From NCBI GenBank assembly GCA_024681875.1, contig JAILAA010000177.1:1-25275 (forward strand): a stretch of 25,275 nucleotides of DNA. The letters run 5' to 3'. The notes under the pieces were generated by a model. That model did no database searches, was not told the DNA's origin, and saw only the letters and a list, made by a program, of their open reading frames with translations. Made by a program: the position numbers and the translations under genes. This stretch comes from Prevotella sp. GTDB taxonomy: Bacteria > Bacteroidota > Bacteroidia > Bacteroidales > Bacteroidaceae. Each line of letters starts with the position of its first letter. The first letter of the stretch is position 1. Positions 23,384 to 25,275 of the stretch are shown here, piece by piece.

Positions 23384-25003
23384 ATGCAACGGAAACTATG
23401 TCTGGTCGTCTTGATGACCATTTGCTGCATGATGATGTGCGCACAGTCGGTGCACCATCTCTATGTCAACACGCAGGAAATGACGGATGCTAACACCTTC
23501 ACCACGGTGAACGACGCTTTGCGCCAAGCCGAGACCTACGCCGGCGACAGCCTTTGGACCGTCATTCACATTACTCCAGGAGTATATTGGATAGACAACC
23601 CCGACGACCCCGCCATCCGCAAGCCGGAGCCTGGCGACTATGTTCCCTACGGTATGAAGGTGCGCCTCAGCAGGACGCGCCTTGTTGGCATGGGCGAGCG
23701 TCCCGAGGACGTGGTGCTGGCCTGTAACAGGGGACAGACGCAGGGTGCAGACGGCAATTTCACGATGCTGCACATCATGGGCGACGACATCCAGGCCGAG
23801 AACCTGACCTTCGGCAATTACTGCAACGTAGACCTGGATTACCAGCGTGACCCCCAGCAGAGCCGGAAGCGTCGCGCTGATGCCATCGTCCAGGCGCAGC
23901 TGGTGATCTGCAACGGCGACCGCTATGAGGCACGCAACTGCCATTTCATCTCACGCCTCAACCTCTGTCCGTTTGCCGGGGCCCGTCATGCGCTGTTCGT
24001 AGGCTGCTACTTCGAGTGTACCGACGATGCCCTGTGCGGCACGGGCACCTACCGCCAGTGCCGCTTCACGTTCTTCAGCAGCAAGCCTTTCTACTGCACC
24101 TCGCCGCAAGGAGCGGTGTTCGAGGACTGCGACATCCACTCGAAGGTGCAGGGCGTGCAGTATCTCACGAAGGTCTCAGACCCGGTGACCATGCGCAACT
24201 GCCGGTGGACGAGCGACGACCCCAGCCTGACGATAGAATGGACGAGGAAGCCTAATCCCAAGAAACTTTGCCTGATGGAGAATTGCACGCTGAACGGCAA
24301 GCCTTTGGTTGTGCCGATGCCGCCCGACGTGCCGATGGCGGTCACTACGCCCATGCTGCCGCTGATGAACCAGGAGGCGATATCGCCAGGCCAGTGGACG
24401 TTGGATGCCTTCAAGCCGAAGGATACGGCTGGGTACGAGTGGTCCGTGGATGCGTCGCGTCCTGCCTGGTGCTATGGCGAGGGTATGGACGGGGCAGAAG
24501 GCTGCTACGGTATGATCCAAAATGTGCGGGGAGCGCGGATGATGTACACAGGCAAGGCCGACGAGAGCTATGACTGCCAGTCACTGACGGTAGAGCTGTC
24601 GCCCTGTAAGTCGGCAGGCCAGGGCTTCGGCAGTGCCACGGGGCAGTATCTTGACCTCTGCATCAAGTTTGACACGCAGACGCTCAGCGGCTATGGCCTG
24701 CGCTTCGTCCGCACGCCAGCCTACGACAAAGCGGTAGAGGCAGTGTTGGTGGAATACAAGGATGGTGTGGCGAGGCCTGTCTGCTCGCCAGAGAAATGTG
24801 CCCTTTTCAAGAAAGGCTGTCGCGTGACGCTTTCCGCAAGGGGGGCTGAGCTGACCGCCCAGATAGAAAACGGCGACCGACAGCAGCTACTCACGGCTGC
24901 CATCGGTCGCCCCAATAAATTCGGTGGAATCTATATCCAGCACACTGGCTCGGTAGGCGCTTCGGCTACCGTCATTCAATCCATCCGCTGTTCCTACGAA
25001 TAG
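23384..25003 (+). CDS. Secreted pectinesterase-like right-handed beta-helix protein with altered active site
   Basis: 539 residues with an N-terminal signal (MQRKLCLVVLMTICCMMMCA, cleavage near CAQ|S). Residues about 38-300 follow the pectin methylesterase (CE8) layout: FTTVNDALRQAE, VIHITPGVYWI, RLVGMGERPEDVVL, ENLTFGN, a Gln near IVQAQL (Gln170), RNCHFISRLNLC and CYFECTDDALCGTG. Aligned by eye to the CE8 motifs, Asp215 falls at the nucleophile of 'VDFIFG', but the acid/base Asp of 'QDTLY' is Asn193, and no GRPW arginine motif is seen. Residues about 390-539 form a separate beta-rich domain that could bind sugar. It may be a divergent esterase or a non-catalytic binder. It faces the biotinyl-domain gene, with no bases between the two stop codons. 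Confidence 0.7.
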   Translation: MQRKLCLVVLMTICCMMMCAQSVHHLYVNTQEMTDANTFTTVNDALRQAETYAGDSLWTVIHITPGVYWIDNPDDPAIRKPEPGDYVPYGMKVRLSRTRLVGMGERPEDVVLACNRGQTQGADGNFTMLHIMGDDIQAENLTFGNYCNVDLDYQRDPQQSRKRRADAIVQAQLVICNGDRYEARNCHFISRLNLCPFAGARHALFVGCYFECTDDALCGTGTYRQCRFTFFSSKPFYCTSPQGAVFEDCDIHSKVQGVQYLTKVSDPVTMRNCRWTSDDPSLTIEWTRKPNPKKLCLMENCTLNGKPLVVPMPPDVPMAVTTPMLPLMNQEAISPGQWTLDAFKPKDTAGYEWSVDASRPAWCYGEGMDGAEGCYGMIQNVRGARMMYTGKADESYDCQSLTVELSPCKSAGQGFGSATGQYLDLCIKFDTQTLSGYGLRFVRTPAYDKAVEAVLVEYKDGVARPVCSPEKCALFKKGCRVTLSARGAELTAQIENGDRQQLLTAAIGRPNKFGGIYIQHTGSVGASATVIQSIRCSYE

Positions 25004-25275
25004 CTATAGCGTGCGCTCAATCCAGGCGATAGTATCGCCCTGTCGGATATTCTGGCCGGGCTTGACGCTGATGTCGACCAGCTTGCCGCCGAGGGCAGCG
25101 GGAATCGGGATAATCTCGCCCCATTTCGTCTGCAGATAGCAGAAGACGTCGCCCTCCTTGTAGGTCTGACCGATGAACGGCTCGATGCAGGCAGCGGGAA
25201 CGCCCTCGCCGCCAAAGCTCCAGATGAGCTGTCCGGCCAGCGGGCTCTTCACGGCGTCGGCCTTGGCGTGCTTCA
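25004..25275 (-). CDS. C-terminal biotinyl/lipoyl-type domain of a carboxylase/decarboxylase-like protein, 5' end missing
   Basis: The frame is open to the right edge; about 90 C-terminal residues are visible (TAG at 25004-25006). The sequence VKSPLAGQLIWSF...CIEPFIGQTYKEGDVFCYLQ then GGKLVDISVKPGQNIRQGD has the two half-repeats of a biotinyl/lipoyl carrier domain. The usual AMKM turn is replaced by QTKWG, leaving a Lys (codon 25124-25126) at the expected position without the flanking Met residues. I recall similar C-termini in Bacteroidales pyruvate carboxylase subunit B / oxaloacetate decarboxylase alpha proteins. The parent enzyme cannot be confirmed from this fragment. Confidence 0.6.
   Translation of the reverse strand, partial: KHAKADAVKSPLAGQLIWSFGGEGVPAACIEPFIGQTYKEGDVFCYLQTKWGEIIPIPAALGGKLVDISVKPGQNIRQGDTIAWIERTL

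Noticed and set aside
1..25275. Mobile elements, CRISPR arrays, tRNA or rRNA genes, phage genes
   Set aside because: I found no transposase or integrase motif, no regularly spaced direct repeats with unique spacers, and no cloverleaf or rRNA-like sequence on either strand.

Overview
The window looks like chromosomal DNA of a Bacteroidales bacterium, most likely a gut or rumen Prevotella/Segatella-type species. The reasons are a SusC/SusD pair, several secreted glycoside hydrolases, six copies of the Bacteroidetes -7 promoter element (TAnnTTTG), secreted proteins ending in 'Y-x-L-x-G-[RK]' tails, and little Shine-Dalgarno signal. The region is dense in genes for handling complex carbohydrate at the cell surface. 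I see no RNA gene, CRISPR array, transposase or phage gene.

Left part, + strand (1-7166): a truncated surface-protein gene, a SusC-type TonB-dependent transporter, a SusD-type lipoprotein and a uracil-DNA-glycosylase-family gene. They are closely spaced and no promoter element separates them. The susC-susD gap is unusual. It holds a tandem duplication of about 70 bp with a 7-bp microsatellite, two short leader ORFs, and sequence complementary to the susD signal-peptide codons.

Middle left, + strand (7167-12091): an O-acetylhomoserine sulfhydrylase-like PLP enzyme, then a 1153-residue secreted protein of unassigned family. The latter seems to have an alpha-helical N-terminal half like polysaccharide lyases, a beta-rich middle, a C-terminal carbohydrate-binding-like domain and a sorting-like tail. 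A hairpin over its last codons is a possible terminator.

Middle, - strand (12098-16376): a GH97-GH3 unit, with GH97 of the retaining (alpha-galactosidase-like) type. It is transcribed away from a + strand pair, an M6-type metalloprotease and a nitroreductase-family protein (16482-18906).

Right part: a GH5 endoglucanase (- strand); a broken ~750-residue secreted protein split by a frameshift, translationally coupled to a 159-residue secreted protein (- strand); a pectinesterase-like beta-helix protein with altered active-site positions (+ strand); and the 3' end of a biotinyl/lipoyl-domain protein (- strand, cut by the window edge).

Together the genes suggest glycan capture (SusC/D), cleavage by secreted enzymes (GH5, possible lyase-like and pectinesterase-like proteins) and trimming of oligosaccharides by GH97 and GH3. 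The substrate cannot be fixed from sequence alone; GH5 + GH97 + GH3 would suit a galactose-decorated beta-glucan or a similar hemicellulose. A second theme is repeat-derived DNA that is translated in frame inside several genes.
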